A stretch of DNA of 35,979 nt, taken from assembly GCA_019654215.1 (NCBI GenBank), contig BPDI01000032.1:1-35979 (forward strand). Reading direction: 5' to 3'. This DNA comes from Gammaproteobacteria bacterium (GTDB taxonomy: Bacteria; Pseudomonadota; Gammaproteobacteria; Pseudomonadales; Pseudohongiellaceae). The position numbers and the translations under genes are program-made. The notes below the pieces were generated by a model that saw only the letters and a list, made by a program, of their open reading frames with translations, did not search any database and had not been told where the DNA came from. The stretch's first letter is position 1. Each line of letters begins with the position of its first letter. Shown in pieces: positions 8,587 to 17,492 of this stretch.

Positions 8587-9218
8587 ATGCCCTTACCTAA
8601 AGATATATTTAGTATTCTGCTTTGTGTCTTCTTTACTTACGCAACAGGCACTAATGCCACGACGATCCTCGGAATGGATATTGATAAAGTTGCTAATGAT
8701 GCAGAATTGATTTTCGAAGGTGAAGTAATATTGCATGAAACGCGACAAAACTCTAACACTGGCATCATCCATACTTATGTTACTTTTCAGTACATGATGT
8801 AGTAAAGGGTGACTTCTCGGCAGATACCATTGAACTTAAATTTGCTGGCGGAACGTTTATGGGTCAGATTGTTGAGGTGCGTGGTCTTAAGATTCCTAAG
8901 GAAGGTGAAAACGGCATCTACTTCGTTGAATCCACCAGCAGAGATCTTTTGAATCCTCTAATTGGTTGGTCCCAGGGACATTTCATTATTGAACAAGAAT
9001 TAGGCGAGCGACGAGTAAGAACTATCGATCGTCAAACGGTAACAGATATTCAATCTGTTTCTTCCATACCATCAGTAATAAAAAAACCTCAGGCAATAAT
9101 CGAAGGTGATGGCGATGTTGCAGCTGGAGTTCTAGTTGACTCTAGTTCCTTATCAATTGAACGAGCTCTTACAGTCGAGGAATTCAAGAATAGAATTTTA
9201 GACCTTTTAGAGAACTGA
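8587..9218 (+). CDS. Exported protein of a matrixin-associated type (one frame break)
   Basis: The frame breaks in the T4 run 8784-8787; one added base gives YVTFSVHDVVKGDF and a protein of about 210 residues. ATG 8587 is preferred over the in-frame TTG at 8578. A signal peptide ends near NATT. The following pattern, LGMDIDKVANDAELIFEGEV then HTYVTFSVHDVVKG, FAGGTFMGQIVEVRGLKIPKEGEN and FVES, matches a family of small secreted proteins that I associate with genes for matrixin-type metalloproteases in marine gammaproteobacteria. The biochemical role is not known to me. The last 60 residues include an acidic, helical C-terminus (TVEEFKNRILDLLEN). A following protease gene is missing here; only a signal-peptide-like stub is present at 9219-9332. 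Confidence 0.5.
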
Positions 9219-9332
9219 ATTGCTCAGAAATTTATACATACGCTGGTTATTCTGGCAGCCAGCCCAGCTTATTCCGCTAATGAACTGATTGAGTTACACC
9301 TGAAATTGGCATCGATTCAGCAAACACCCTGA
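9219..9332 (+). pseudogene. Possible 5' remnant of a secreted-protein gene
   Basis: Immediately after the stop at 9218 an open frame of 37 codons starts with ATT and encodes IAQKFIHTLVILAASPAYSA followed by NELIELHLK, which looks like a cleavable signal peptide with an Ala-x-Ala site. It then runs antisense into the 3' end of the amidase gene and stops at 9330-9332. It could be the truncated start of the partner gene expected downstream of the preceding gene. There is no ATG, and chance resemblance cannot be excluded. Confidence 0.25.
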
Positions 9333-11136
9333 AGTAAACCCTTTCTTCCTCAAATGCCTCACGAAAATCTGGACTCATAAAATAATCACCTGATGCTTGC
9401 GATGTATTAGGGCCTAGAAGGTTTAACACCATCGCTTCATTTAAGCCTTCAATATCTTCGGTGTCGATTATCAATGTAATGGCAAATACCTCAGCACTAT
9501 TATTCTGCATTAAACTAAGGTCATAACTGAGATTATTTGTAACTATGGAGTATTCAAAATTGACCATGAATGAAACCTCATCCCGATTAAAACGAACTTG
9601 CAGAGATTCGTTTTCTGGCGGTGCTCCACTTATAAGGGCTGGAGTTACAAATGGAGATTTACGTGGGCTATTCGCCTCTTCATAGGGTTTGGCAATTGCT
9701 AATAGTTCAGCATCCTGAAAATGTTTACCCATTAATTCCATACCTACTGGCAACCCGCTATTTGTAAATCCAACTGGAACAGAGAGCGCAGGCAAACCAG
9801 AATTAGCCGCCAAGGGACATGCAGTTCCAGGCTGACCATCCCCTATCATCACAGGGATTTGGGTGATCGTTGGATAAACCATAGTATCCAGCTCATATTC
9901 TGCGAATATGGCTTCTATAGCATCCCGTAGAATTTTTCGCCCAGCTAGTGCCCTGGCATATTCTTCTTCATCTCGCTCCTCTTCCGCACTTCTTATCATG
10001 CTTTGTTGAAGAGCTTCGTGATACAAACTGAGATCTACAATGTCATTCACACGAATAACGGGCGGATTGTCATTGCTAGCAAGATACTGATTTAGATCTT
10101 CGGTAAATTCAAATCCAATAACTCCAGATGCGCTGAGTAAATCACTCTGATTAGGTATTTCAATTTCTATAATCTCAACTCCCTGTTCTTCATACCACTC
10201 CAATGCCTCTTCAATAGTATTGCGAACGCCAGGGTTAGAATCTTCAAAATAGCTCGTGATTTTTCCGAAGCGCAATCCCTCTAATTGAAGTGATTCCAAT
10301 GAATCGAGAAAATTTGGTGGCGATATAGTTTGCATTACAGCGGTTGCTGCATCATTGCCGTCATAGCCAACAGTCAGATCTAGAACAATTGCGAGGTCTT
10401 CAACATTTCTTGCTAAGGGCCCTCCCGTATCCTGTGTATGTGATAAAGGCATAATTCCATGAATGCTGGATAATCCTTTACTAGGTCTTAATCCAATCAG
10501 ATTGTTATAAGCAGAAGGAATACGTATGGATCCACAAGTATCGGAACCCATTCCAACCGCACCAAAGCTAGCCGCTACTGCTGCAGCAGTTCCGCCACTG
10601 GATCCCCCAGGGGCACGACGAATGTCATAAGGATTTTTAGTTTGACCGATCAGTGAAGCTATGCTCGTTATACCGCGCGCATATTCATGCAAATTAGTTT
10701 TAGCGATGATCACCGCACCCGCCTCTAACAACAGATCCACTTGAGTCGCATTATGACCCGGGTAATAGTTGGCAAAAGCAACCGAGCCATTGCTTGTTGG
10801 CATATCGGTAGTGTTGTAATTGTCCTTGATTAATATAGGTATGCCATGGAGTAAAGAACGAGCTCCGGTGCGCAGCCGTTCAGCGTCTAATTCAGCAGCT
10901 CGCTCCCGGGCACGACTATTAATTCGCACGATACTGTTAAGTATAGGACCCTGTTTGTCATAGGCAGCGATTCTAGCAAGATACAAATCAACCAGCTCAA
11001 CGGAAGTAGTAGTTCCGTCTTCGAGACCAGTTTGCAGATCCCTAATACCAGTTTCGAAAACATCGATACTTTGTGCGAGAGTGCTAATAGAAAAGAAACA
11101 AGAACAGAAACCAATAAGAAATTTTGTTCTAGACAT
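9277..11136 (-). CDS. Exported amidase-signature (AS) family amidase
   Basis: ATG 11136 is chosen because a GAGG Shine-Dalgarno lies nine bases upstream; the open frame reaches TTG 11160. The 619-residue protein has a signal peptide (hydrophobic stretch to about residue 22, STLAQS), so it is periplasmic or secreted. The AS catalytic triad is complete: Lys104 in PILIKDN, cis-Ser179 in PGGSSGGT, and nucleophile Ser203 in SDTCGSIRIP. The remaining AS core continues to the SGLPALSVPVGF and GLPVGMELMG motifs. After about residue 490 there is a C-terminal extension of about 125 residues with beta-strand character and no family I recognise. AS enzymes hydrolyse amides to acid plus ammonia or amine. 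It lies 29 bases downstream of the TPR gene, probably one transcript. Confidence 0.87.
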   Translation of the reverse strand: MSRTKFLIGFCSCFFSISTLAQSIDVFETGIRDLQTGLEDGTTTSVELVDLYLARIAAYDKQGPILNSIVRINSRARERAAELDAERLRTGARSLLHGIPILIKDNYNTTDMPTSNGSVAFANYYPGHNATQVDLLLEAGAVIIAKTNLHEYARGITSIASLIGQTKNPYDIRRAPGGSSGGTAAAVAASFGAVGMGSDTCGSIRIPSAYNNLIGLRPSKGLSSIHGIMPLSHTQDTGGPLARNVEDLAIVLDLTVGYDGNDAATAVMQTISPPNFLDSLESLQLEGLRFGKITSYFEDSNPGVRNTIEEALEWYEEQGVEIIEIEIPNQSDLLSASGVIGFEFTEDLNQYLASNDNPPVIRVNDIVDLSLYHEALQQSMIRSAEEERDEEEYARALAGRKILRDAIEAIFAEYELDTMVYPTITQIPVMIGDGQPGTACPLAANSGLPALSVPVGFTNSGLPVGMELMGKHFQDAELLAIAKPYEEANSPRKSPFVTPALISGAPPENESLQVRFNRDEVSFMVNFEYSIVTNNLSYDLSLMQNNSAEVFAITLIIDTEDIEGLNEAMVLNLLGPNTSQASGDYFMSPDFREAFEEERVYFRVFAESMPISGVTQSVH

Positions 11137-11165
11137 GGAATTATTCCTCAATTTTTTCAATCTTA

Positions 11166-12245
11166 TTAAAACACGAAGTATTGATTCGGACTTTCGACAA
11201 AACTGCCATCTATGAATCTGGGCGCGAAGCGAAATTGTGCTATTGCCTTAATTACTGCTTGATGCAATTCAGCATCTTCGATATCAGTTTGAATCTGAGG
11301 CTCTCTAACGAAGCCTTCTCTATCGACCAGGAACTCAACTCTTATTGCTTGGCTTTGTTCTATATTTCTAAGCACCTCGGATGTAACTGTATAAACCGGC
11401 CTTAGATTTTCTCCTTCTCTTATACGTTGGGTTAGCCCTATTGCCAAACAGTGTTCAGTGGCGAGTTCTTGTTCATTCAGGTTTTCATAAGCTCTTATTA
11501 GAGAAATTCTATTTCGTACTGTAATCGCCGCGCCTGGGAAGCGAACAAATTTTTCCAATGAAGCGAGCAAGGGCCCAATCGCCTCCAGATACAGTTCTCT
11601 TGCAATAAAGTATTCACCTGTTAAAAGATCTATTCTAGTCATGCCACTTTGGGATCCAGGGTCCGAATAGCCACTCAAGATTGATCTTGCCCGTTCCAAT
11701 CTCGCATTGGCCTGATCTAAGTCTCCTACGCGCAGACTTAGAGAAGCTAGTTCCAGCTCTACGTTACCAGCTTTACTTGAATCTTCACCCAAATGATCTC
11801 GCGACAACTGTAACGCCCGCTCATAATACTGGCTCGCTAGTGTTAACCGTTCTCGATCATTAAGGGTTCGACCCAATCGCATAAGAGGATCAATAATCGC
11901 TTCAGATCCGAAACCGAAAACTCTCTGGTAAACTTCCACCGCTTCATCCAAATACTCTTGACTTTGGGTTTCGTCTTCGATCAAGGTGGCGTAATTAATG
12001 GCAAGCATTGCACTGCGTTCACTTTCCACACCAAACAATTCTCTTCCAAGCTCATAGGCCCGCCTTGCGGCTTCCCTGGCGATATCCGGCTGGGTGTCTT
12101 TAGTTTCTCCATACTGCAGATAAGCAGTATTGAACTCATCCAACTCGAGAGTCGATTGCCCAAAGGATAATGAAGCAGAAAGGCAGGCTAAAACTAATTT
12201 TGCGCAAACTAAGATGCTGGATATTTTACAGTTTGTAGCTGGCAT
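11166..12245 (-). CDS. Exported TPR protein with TonB-C-like C-terminal domain
   Basis: This 359-residue protein has an N-terminal signal peptide (hydrophobic to SASLSFGQ). Residues about 30-270 are helix-turn-helix repeats of tetratricopeptide type, e.g. LGRTLNDRERLTLASQYYERALQLSRDHLG and later LRVGDLDQANARLERARSIL. The last ~75 residues, IRVEFLVDREGFVREPQI...AVIKAIAQFRFAPRFIDG...YFVF, match the TonB C-terminal energy-transducing fold, which here follows TPRs with no membrane anchor or Pro-rich linker. Such proteins are common in marine gammaproteobacteria and their function is uncertain; a role in periplasmic complex assembly or contact with TonB boxes is conjecture. It is first in a two-gene unit with the amidase. 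Confidence 0.75.
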   Translation of the reverse strand: MPATNCKISSILVCAKLVLACLSASLSFGQSTLELDEFNTAYLQYGETKDTQPDIAREAARRAYELGRELFGVESERSAMLAINYATLIEDETQSQEYLDEAVEVYQRVFGFGSEAIIDPLMRLGRTLNDRERLTLASQYYERALQLSRDHLGEDSSKAGNVELELASLSLRVGDLDQANARLERARSILSGYSDPGSQSGMTRIDLLTGEYFIARELYLEAIGPLLASLEKFVRFPGAAITVRNRISLIRAYENLNEQELATEHCLAIGLTQRIREGENLRPVYTVTSEVLRNIEQSQAIRVEFLVDREGFVREPQIQTDIEDAELHQAVIKAIAQFRFAPRFIDGSFVESPNQYFVF

Positions 12246-12387
12246 AGGATTAACGCACCCCTTGACAGAAGGTCGGAATCCTAAAGAGATTGTGAGAATT
12301 AGTATGAGTGTTCATGACCTAGTAGTTTGGGGATGCGAGTAAGCCCAATGCTGAACCTTAAAATTTTTTTAGTTCTTATTCCAATAA

Positions 12388-12430
12388 AAAAGGATCGAAT
12401 GGTACAAGTGCACCAACAATCGATCCTTTT
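12388..12430 (-). terminator. Rho-independent terminator after the ridA-like gene
   Basis: On the minus strand an 11-bp stem AAAAGGATCGA / TCGATCCTTTT encloses a loop that itself can pair (GGTGCA with TGTACC). The descending arm runs into a T-rich tract (six T, then ATT). It lies 18 bp past the RidA-like stop and separates that gene from the TPR-amidase unit. The A/T-flanked stem may also work in the opposite direction, though no plus-strand gene needs it here. Confidence 0.8.
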
Positions 12431-12448
12431 AGTCAAGTGCCTTGGCGG

Positions 12449-12916
12449 TTAAGGCATGCGGGCTGCGCGAATTTCTATTTCTATCAACCAGCCGTCAACC
12501 ACCAAACCGGCGATTTCTACAAAAGATCGTACTGGCTTATTAGGATTTTCTACTGTACCAAAAAACTCTGAATAACCTGAATTAAAGCCTGCGAAGTCCA
12601 AACCGTCTTCACCCGAAACTGCAAAGGCGCGCACCTGGACGATATCGCTCATTGACCACCCCTGTTCTTCAAGGGTTTGTTGAAAGCGCGCAAAGGTGTC
12701 GATTGTTTGCTGACGCATGTCTCCCCAAGTCCCATCTTCATTAGGTCGGGCACCAGATCCACTTAAATACATGGTCTCTGCACCTGGCGGAATAGTAATG
12801 CTGGTATAGAAGTACCTACCTTCATTATTGCGAGAAATTTCTTGCGCGCTAACGTAAGTTGCTACCCCCATTAATGCCAGCATGATAAATGTGGCAACTG
12901 ACTTTCTAATTCTCAT
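12449..12916 (-). CDS. Exported RidA/YjgF-family protein
   Basis: This 155-residue protein has a signal peptide (MRIRKSVATFIMLALMGVATYVSA|QE) on a RidA-type domain. Family features include YLSGSGARPNEDGTWGDMRQQT, the ARFQQTLEEQGWSMSDIVQVRAF core, PVRSFVEIAGLVVDGWLIEIEIRA at the C-terminus, and the conserved Arg in PVRSF. Canonical RidA hydrolyses reactive enamines and imines in the cytoplasm as a trimer with an Arg carboxylate anchor. Export is unusual and implies a periplasmic imine or an altered role. It follows the TcyP-like gene by 42 bases on the same strand and is closed by a strong terminator, so it is probably the last gene of that unit. Confidence 0.82.
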   Translation of the reverse strand: MRIRKSVATFIMLALMGVATYVSAQEISRNNEGRYFYTSITIPPGAETMYLSGSGARPNEDGTWGDMRQQTIDTFARFQQTLEEQGWSMSDIVQVRAFAVSGEDGLDFAGFNSGYSEFFGTVENPNKPVRSFVEIAGLVVDGWLIEIEIRAARMP

Positions 12917-12958
12917 AATCGTCTTCCCTCCAAAATTGACCGATTTGAAATCCTGTAG

Positions 12959-14344
12959 TTAGTTTTCCTGCACTGGCTGATCGGCCACAGCCGGCGCATC
13001 TGACTCGACCCCATCACCAATAAAACGCGAAGTGATCATACCTGTTGTTATCGCACCGTTTACATTGAGTGCAGTACGAGCCATATCTATAAGCGGTTCA
13101 ATCGTAATTAATAAAGCAGCTACCGTAACAGGTAATCCCATGAGGGGTAAAACCACCAAGGCAGCATTAGTTGCTCCACCACCAACACCGGCGATGCCGA
13201 ATGAAGCGATGGCAATTACCAACACCAGATAGGCAATAAAGCCCAAGTCCACCTCAACGCCTACACTCGGCGCGACCATAACGGCCAACATTGCAGGGTA
13301 AATACCTGCACACCCATTTTGCCCAATCGTTGCGCCAAAAGACGCTGAGATATTCGCAATTGGTGCAGGTACTTTTAATTCTTCGATTTGTGCTCGAATC
13401 GTCAAGGGGATCGTTGCAGCCGAACTACGTGTAACAAATGCAAATGTAAGCACTGGCCATACTTTTTGAAAATAGGATTTTAGGTTTGCACCTAATAATC
13501 CAATCATAAAGGCGTGAATCGCAAACATAATTGCAATAGCAATATAGGAAGCGATGACAAAACTTATAAGGGTAACAATTGCATCGACATCAGAGGTCGA
13601 CATGACTCTGGTCATTAAAGCCAAAACGCCATAGGGTGTTAGGCTCATAACAATCTTAACTAGCCGCATCACAACGGCCTGGGTAGTCTCTATAAAACCT
13701 CGTATGCGTTCTCCGTGAGCTCTATCTTCTTGACCAACTAATAATGCTGAGATGCCAAAGAGCAAACCAAAGATAACAACTGCAATTATGGAAATACTTC
13801 TGTCTTGGCTGAGATCTCTAAATATGTTTGTAGAGACCATACTTGTCAGCAACTGAGGAATACTCAAATCGGCAACACTGTCCTGGCGTGACTCCAAAAG
13901 TTCTGCTCTGGCCGCCTCTCTTTCGCCTAGATTAAATTCGGTTGCATCCAATCCGGTTGCGGAAGCCATGACTATACCAACCACCGCCGAAATCATAGTG
14001 GTAAATACGAGTATGGCAACGACAGAGCCACCGATTTTCCCGAGTGACTTAATCTCATCCACTTTAAGCACAGCGGCAATCATGGTCACCAGGATAAGCG
14101 GGATAATTATCATGCGTAGAAGATTCACGAAGGAGTTTGCTACAACATTTGTCCACTCAATTGTCTCCTGTGAGACTTCATGCCCTGGACCGAAAATAAC
14201 CTGAAGATAAGTCCCGAACAAAGTGCCCAGAACTAATCCAATTAGAACTAATTTCGAAAAGCCAAAACCTCTCTTAGATAGCTGGAAAAGAAAACTTAAA
14301 AGGGCGGCGAAGACTACGAGGTTTACAATGGCTAAAGCAGACAT
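12959..14344 (-). CDS. tcyP: TcyP-like L-cystine / dicarboxylate-amino acid:cation symporter
   Basis: The 461-residue inner-membrane symporter of the DAACS family closely parallels E. coli TcyP (YdjN) along its length as I recall that sequence: NVVANSFVNLLRMIIIPLIL, MRLVKIVMSLTPYGVLALMTRV, VWPVLTFAFVTRSSAATIPL, ISASFGATIGQNGCAGIYPAMLAVMVAPSVG, and GVGGGATNAALVVLPLMGLPV with TALNVNGA. Hairpin-loop and NMDGT-like regions of the family are represented. TcyP imports L-cystine with cations. The cystine assignment rests on overall likeness; other amino acids are possible. It lies between the cytochrome c gene (128-bp gap) and the exported RidA gene. No obvious regulator accompanies it. Confidence 0.83.
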   Translation of the reverse strand: MSALAIVNLVVFAALLSFLFQLSKRGFGFSKLVLIGLVLGTLFGTYLQVIFGPGHEVSQETIEWTNVVANSFVNLLRMIIIPLILVTMIAAVLKVDEIKSLGKIGGSVVAILVFTTMISAVVGIVMASATGLDATEFNLGEREAARAELLESRQDSVADLSIPQLLTSMVSTNIFRDLSQDRSISIIAVVIFGLLFGISALLVGQEDRAHGERIRGFIETTQAVVMRLVKIVMSLTPYGVLALMTRVMSTSDVDAIVTLISFVIASYIAIAIMFAIHAFMIGLLGANLKSYFQKVWPVLTFAFVTRSSAATIPLTIRAQIEELKVPAPIANISASFGATIGQNGCAGIYPAMLAVMVAPSVGVEVDLGFIAYLVLVIAIASFGIAGVGGGATNAALVVLPLMGLPVTVAALLITIEPLIDMARTALNVNGAITTGMITSRFIGDGVESDAPAVADQPVQEN

Positions 14345-14472
14345 TTGTATTACTCCTGAAGAGAGTGCACTTTAATTAAGCGCATCGGCTTATTCATTAT
14401 TTTTTAAGTCTGAATTTTCTTGAGTATATAGCGCAGCCGAGGGGAGACCAATAGCGAAATCGAGGATTCTCT

Positions 14473-15100
14473 CTAGTCCCTTCCCAGTGTATTGATATAA
14501 CTCACAACATTATTTATTGCAGCATCATCTGTCAGTATTTGCGTCATTGCCATCATCTGCTGGCCAAAAGTATCCCCGTTCTCATTCCCGCGCCATCTTT
14601 GTTTAAAATTTTTCAGCTGGGTAACTAGATACCAGTCATTCTGACCGCGCAAGGCCGGCGCACCTAAAGCTTCATTACCAAGGCCATCGACGCCATGACA
14701 GGTGGCACATTGAGTATAGAGCTGAGCTCCTGCTCTGGCATCACCTTCGATAGGGGTTCTCCGTAGAAACATAATCCCAGCTACCCACCCATTCAATAAT
14801 GTCAGCTATGCTTTCATCAGTTAGTTTTGTCGCCATGGGTCGCATGGCTATACCTTCGATATCGCTAGGATGAACACCCCGAAGGCCCGCGCGAAAATTT
14901 TCCAATTGACGTTGCAGATACCAAGGTTCCATGCCAGCCAACCTTGGTGCCTGCACTCCGTAGTTACCACGACCATCGGCACCATGACATGTAGTACAGT
15001 AACGATCATCATAGGATCCATTCTCTTCAGCCGCATTTGCCTTCATCCACGGAAGGATGAGCATAAACACGAGAGATATTATTAGTCGCATTGTATTCAT
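14473..15100 (-). CDS. Periplasmic diheme class I cytochrome c (one frame break)
   Basis: The frame breaks at the G4 run 14753-14756 (one extra base); correction gives about 208 residues. A signal peptide (to NAAEE) precedes two haem-binding halves, each with CxxCH: YCTTCHGADGRGN and QCATCHGVDGLGN. Each is followed by APRLAG or APALRG, WYLxxQLxNF and a Met ligand region (AMRPMATKL; QMMAMTQIL). This is the cytochrome c4-like two-domain architecture, usually an electron carrier between periplasmic dehydrogenases or bc1 and terminal oxidases. It follows the amine oxidase gene by 49 bases on the same strand, which makes it the likely electron acceptor for that flavoenzyme. Confidence 0.88.
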
Positions 15101-15149
15101 TCTAATTTCTGAGAAAGGGCCAGGTATACCCCAGGTACATAAAACAAGT

Positions 15150-16727
15150 TTATGCTAATTCTGCACGCACTCGCTTATCCAAATCTTCCATTGCCCAGTG
15201 TGCAGATTGAATCGCACTCTCCATCCAGGCTACATGTACTGTAATTTGATCACCTACAACATAATGTCGCCCATTAACAGGTTTTTGCAAAGTATCAAAC
15301 ATAAGCTGTTCCTCAGCTGTCCAACCACTGCGGCTTCGATTCCAACGAGCGGCACAACCAAGCATGTGATTCATCCGGTGCCATGCAATTGTGACTGGCT
15401 TTTCAACTAGACTTCGATAGTTTGGATGTACTCTCTCTCCATCCTTTATATGACTTTCGATTCTTTCCTCTTGTGTCATGTTGGTATGATACAAACCCCC
15501 TTGGAAGTTATACGCAGCGAGAATGACTCCTTTATTTTTATGTATCCCACCAGAAGGGTACCAAATGCTCGAACTACGATTATTCATTCGAGTAATGCCC
15601 CCATAAATGTCCTCTTTCTCCCAAAACCTTTCTTTTGCTTGGAATGCTGCTTTATATGCATCACCCCTTCGCACATACTTCATCGCTTTAACATAGTCAG
15701 CTGGAAAATTGTGGTCCAAACCAGTAATTAAGTGAGTGGGGATACAGTTAAAGCAGTAATCAACATTTAAAGAATGTCTAACTCCATCTTGGTCATAAGT
15801 TATTTCTACACCATTGTTCGTAACATTTATCGCCGAAACCATAGCCCGGTATTTCACTTCCTGACCAACCACTCTCAGGAACCCGGCGATTATGTTATCC
15901 ATGCCGTCTTTGGCTTGAAGTAAGGGGGGGCCTTGCTCCCCTTCACTTGCCGTCATTATCCTCCCTCCCAATCGGCTTTTTAAAAGATCTCGAAACTCAA
16001 TTAGGTCTTTTTGCACGCCATGTGTGGTGAATCCTCCAGTCTTGTAACCGCTTCTCGAACTTCCTGTATACTCGCCACCTTCGCGCAAATCTCCAAATGA
16101 ATGAATAATGCTGAGTAGATTTTCTGCCTCTAGCTCGGTGAATGGCTCATTCATTTCTTGTTCTGACATTGATTTTGCCAACATTTCTCCAAGAAAACCG
16201 CGAACGTTGGTCTTGTAGTCTTTTATACGGACAGGTTTACCGCCTAACAATGCATCATCTTGGAAATAGGCATTGTTGTTTTCTCCAACGAAAACCTCGA
16301 GCTCTACATCGAGCTCTTTACAATAGGCCAGTAAATTATTATGAAAGCTAGGAATGCGCGCGGCACCGCCGTTAAAATACATGTGAGGCTCATCGTCAAA
16401 CTCACAGTAATGGCGATTCCCAATTTCATCAATAAGGTCCCCATTACGTACAGTAAAGACTCTTCCTCCACATCGATGAGAGGCTTCCAATATGGTGCAC
16501 TCATATCCTCGCTTACCCAATTCATAAGCGACCGTCAATCCGGAAAGCCCCCCTCCAAGAATTGCTACCTTCTTACTATTCGTGCCAAGAGCGAAAAGAT
16601 CGAGTGCTTTTGCAGTCTTTGTGACTGGCAACAAACCCAGTGCCGAACCTGCTCTGAGCGCTGCTGAGCTCCCTCCTACAGCTCCCACTAGATTTAGAAA
16701 TTCGCGACGCGTTACAAACCTGGTCAT
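15150..16727 (-). CDS. Tat-exported flavin monoamine oxidase-like FAD oxidoreductase
   Basis: This 525-residue protein begins with a twin-arginine signal (TRREFLNLVG plus an Ala/Gly-rich hydrophobic stretch), indicating folded, cofactor-loaded export. The FAD dinucleotide fold is at residues 54-80 (VAILGGGLSGLTVAYELGKRG, then LEAS and GGRV). The C-terminal amine oxidase FAD motif is present as GRHYVVGDQIT...AWMESAIQSAHWAM. The family oxidises amines or amino acids to imines; many relatives use oxygen, but the adjacent diheme cytochrome c suggests dehydrogenase behaviour here. The substrate is unknown. It is the first gene of the cluster, after a 237-bp divergent intergenic region shared with the SnoaL-like gene. 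Confidence 0.85.
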   Translation of the reverse strand: MTRFVTRREFLNLVGAVGGSSAALRAGSALGLLPVTKTAKALDLFALGTNSKKVAILGGGLSGLTVAYELGKRGYECTILEASHRCGGRVFTVRNGDLIDEIGNRHYCEFDDEPHMYFNGGAARIPSFHNNLLAYCKELDVELEVFVGENNNAYFQDDALLGGKPVRIKDYKTNVRGFLGEMLAKSMSEQEMNEPFTELEAENLLSIIHSFGDLREGGEYTGSSRSGYKTGGFTTHGVQKDLIEFRDLLKSRLGGRIMTASEGEQGPPLLQAKDGMDNIIAGFLRVVGQEVKYRAMVSAINVTNNGVEITYDQDGVRHSLNVDYCFNCIPTHLITGLDHNFPADYVKAMKYVRRGDAYKAAFQAKERFWEKEDIYGGITRMNNRSSSIWYPSGGIHKNKGVILAAYNFQGGLYHTNMTQEERIESHIKDGERVHPNYRSLVEKPVTIAWHRMNHMLGCAARWNRSRSGWTAEEQLMFDTLQKPVNGRHYVVGDQITVHVAWMESAIQSAHWAMEDLDKRVRAELA

Positions 16728-16964
16728 TTATCCCTCTCCAAGCCTTTAGTTACCTATATTTGATGCTACTTCGCATACGAGCATAAGATTACCATTTGAT
16801 AGGGGTGCTGTGGACTATTTCGTGCTGATACTGGTGGCTTTATTATATCGACGAAAAAAGTCGCCGGCTCCGTTTCAAGGGGCCTCCGGGCTCTTGTTCC
16901 GTAGGGAATCCTGTTTATAAACTCTCTAAATTGCTATGCTAGCGGATCTTATAAGGAGCGCGAG

Positions 16965-17492
16965 ATGGCAAAAAATCTGCATCCCATTAATAACCGGTTT
17001 TGGCTATTCACCTTATTCTCTGGATTGGTTTCTGCTTCAGTTGCAACTGCAAATGAAACCGAGGAGATAGCTAACAGGTTGACGATTATGGACATGCTTA
17101 CCCAGTATTCCTACCGCTGGGATGGCAAAGATTCGGAAGGATTTTCTGAATTGTTTACCGAGGAAGCAGTAATGGAACGACGACTCAATGGCGAACTGGT
17201 TGATGGTTCCCGTCTGGAAGGTAGAGCATCAATTTTGGAATACGCCAGGCAGTCTCATAAGGGTCGATTGGCGGATCGGCAAACGCGCCATTATTTTTCC
17301 GGGATAGTATTTTTGGAGCTTAATGCAGAAAGTGCCATCACAGAAAATATGGCACTAATAACTCATCAAACTGCAAACGATTCGGCTGCTTATATTAGCA
17401 GCTCAGGAATTTATCGAATTATCTGGCAGAAAACTCCGGAAGGTTGGCGCATGCATGAACGAGTTTTAACGTCTGATCGCTATAGAAATTAG
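16965..17492 (+). CDS. Exported SnoaL-like/NTF2-fold protein
   Basis: ATG 16965 is preceded by a good AAGGAG Shine-Dalgarno eight bases upstream. The 175-residue product has an N-terminal signal-like hydrophobic stretch ending at ATA|NE. The rest fits the SnoaL_4 / NTF2 fold: IANRLTIMDMLTQYSYRWDGKDSEGFSELFTEEAV at the start, ILEYARQSH, TRHYFSGIVF in the middle and a final strand pair with WRMHERVLTSDRYRN. Relatives include small isomerases, dehydratases and non-enzymatic binding domains. The catalytic dyad cannot be assigned from sequence alone. It is transcribed divergently from the amine oxidase and converges with the ABC permease with no gap. Confidence 0.78.
   Translation: MAKNLHPINNRFWLFTLFSGLVSASVATANETEEIANRLTIMDMLTQYSYRWDGKDSEGFSELFTEEAVMERRLNGELVDGSRLEGRASILEYARQSHKGRLADRQTRHYFSGIVFLELNAESAITENMALITHQTANDSAAYISSSGIYRIIWQKTPEGWRMHERVLTSDRYRN

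Noticed and set aside
16728..16964. Possible structured element in the amine oxidase / SnoaL intergenic region
   Set aside because: GC-rich patches (GCCGGC, GGGGCCTCCGGG) do not form a convincing long stem and no T run follows.
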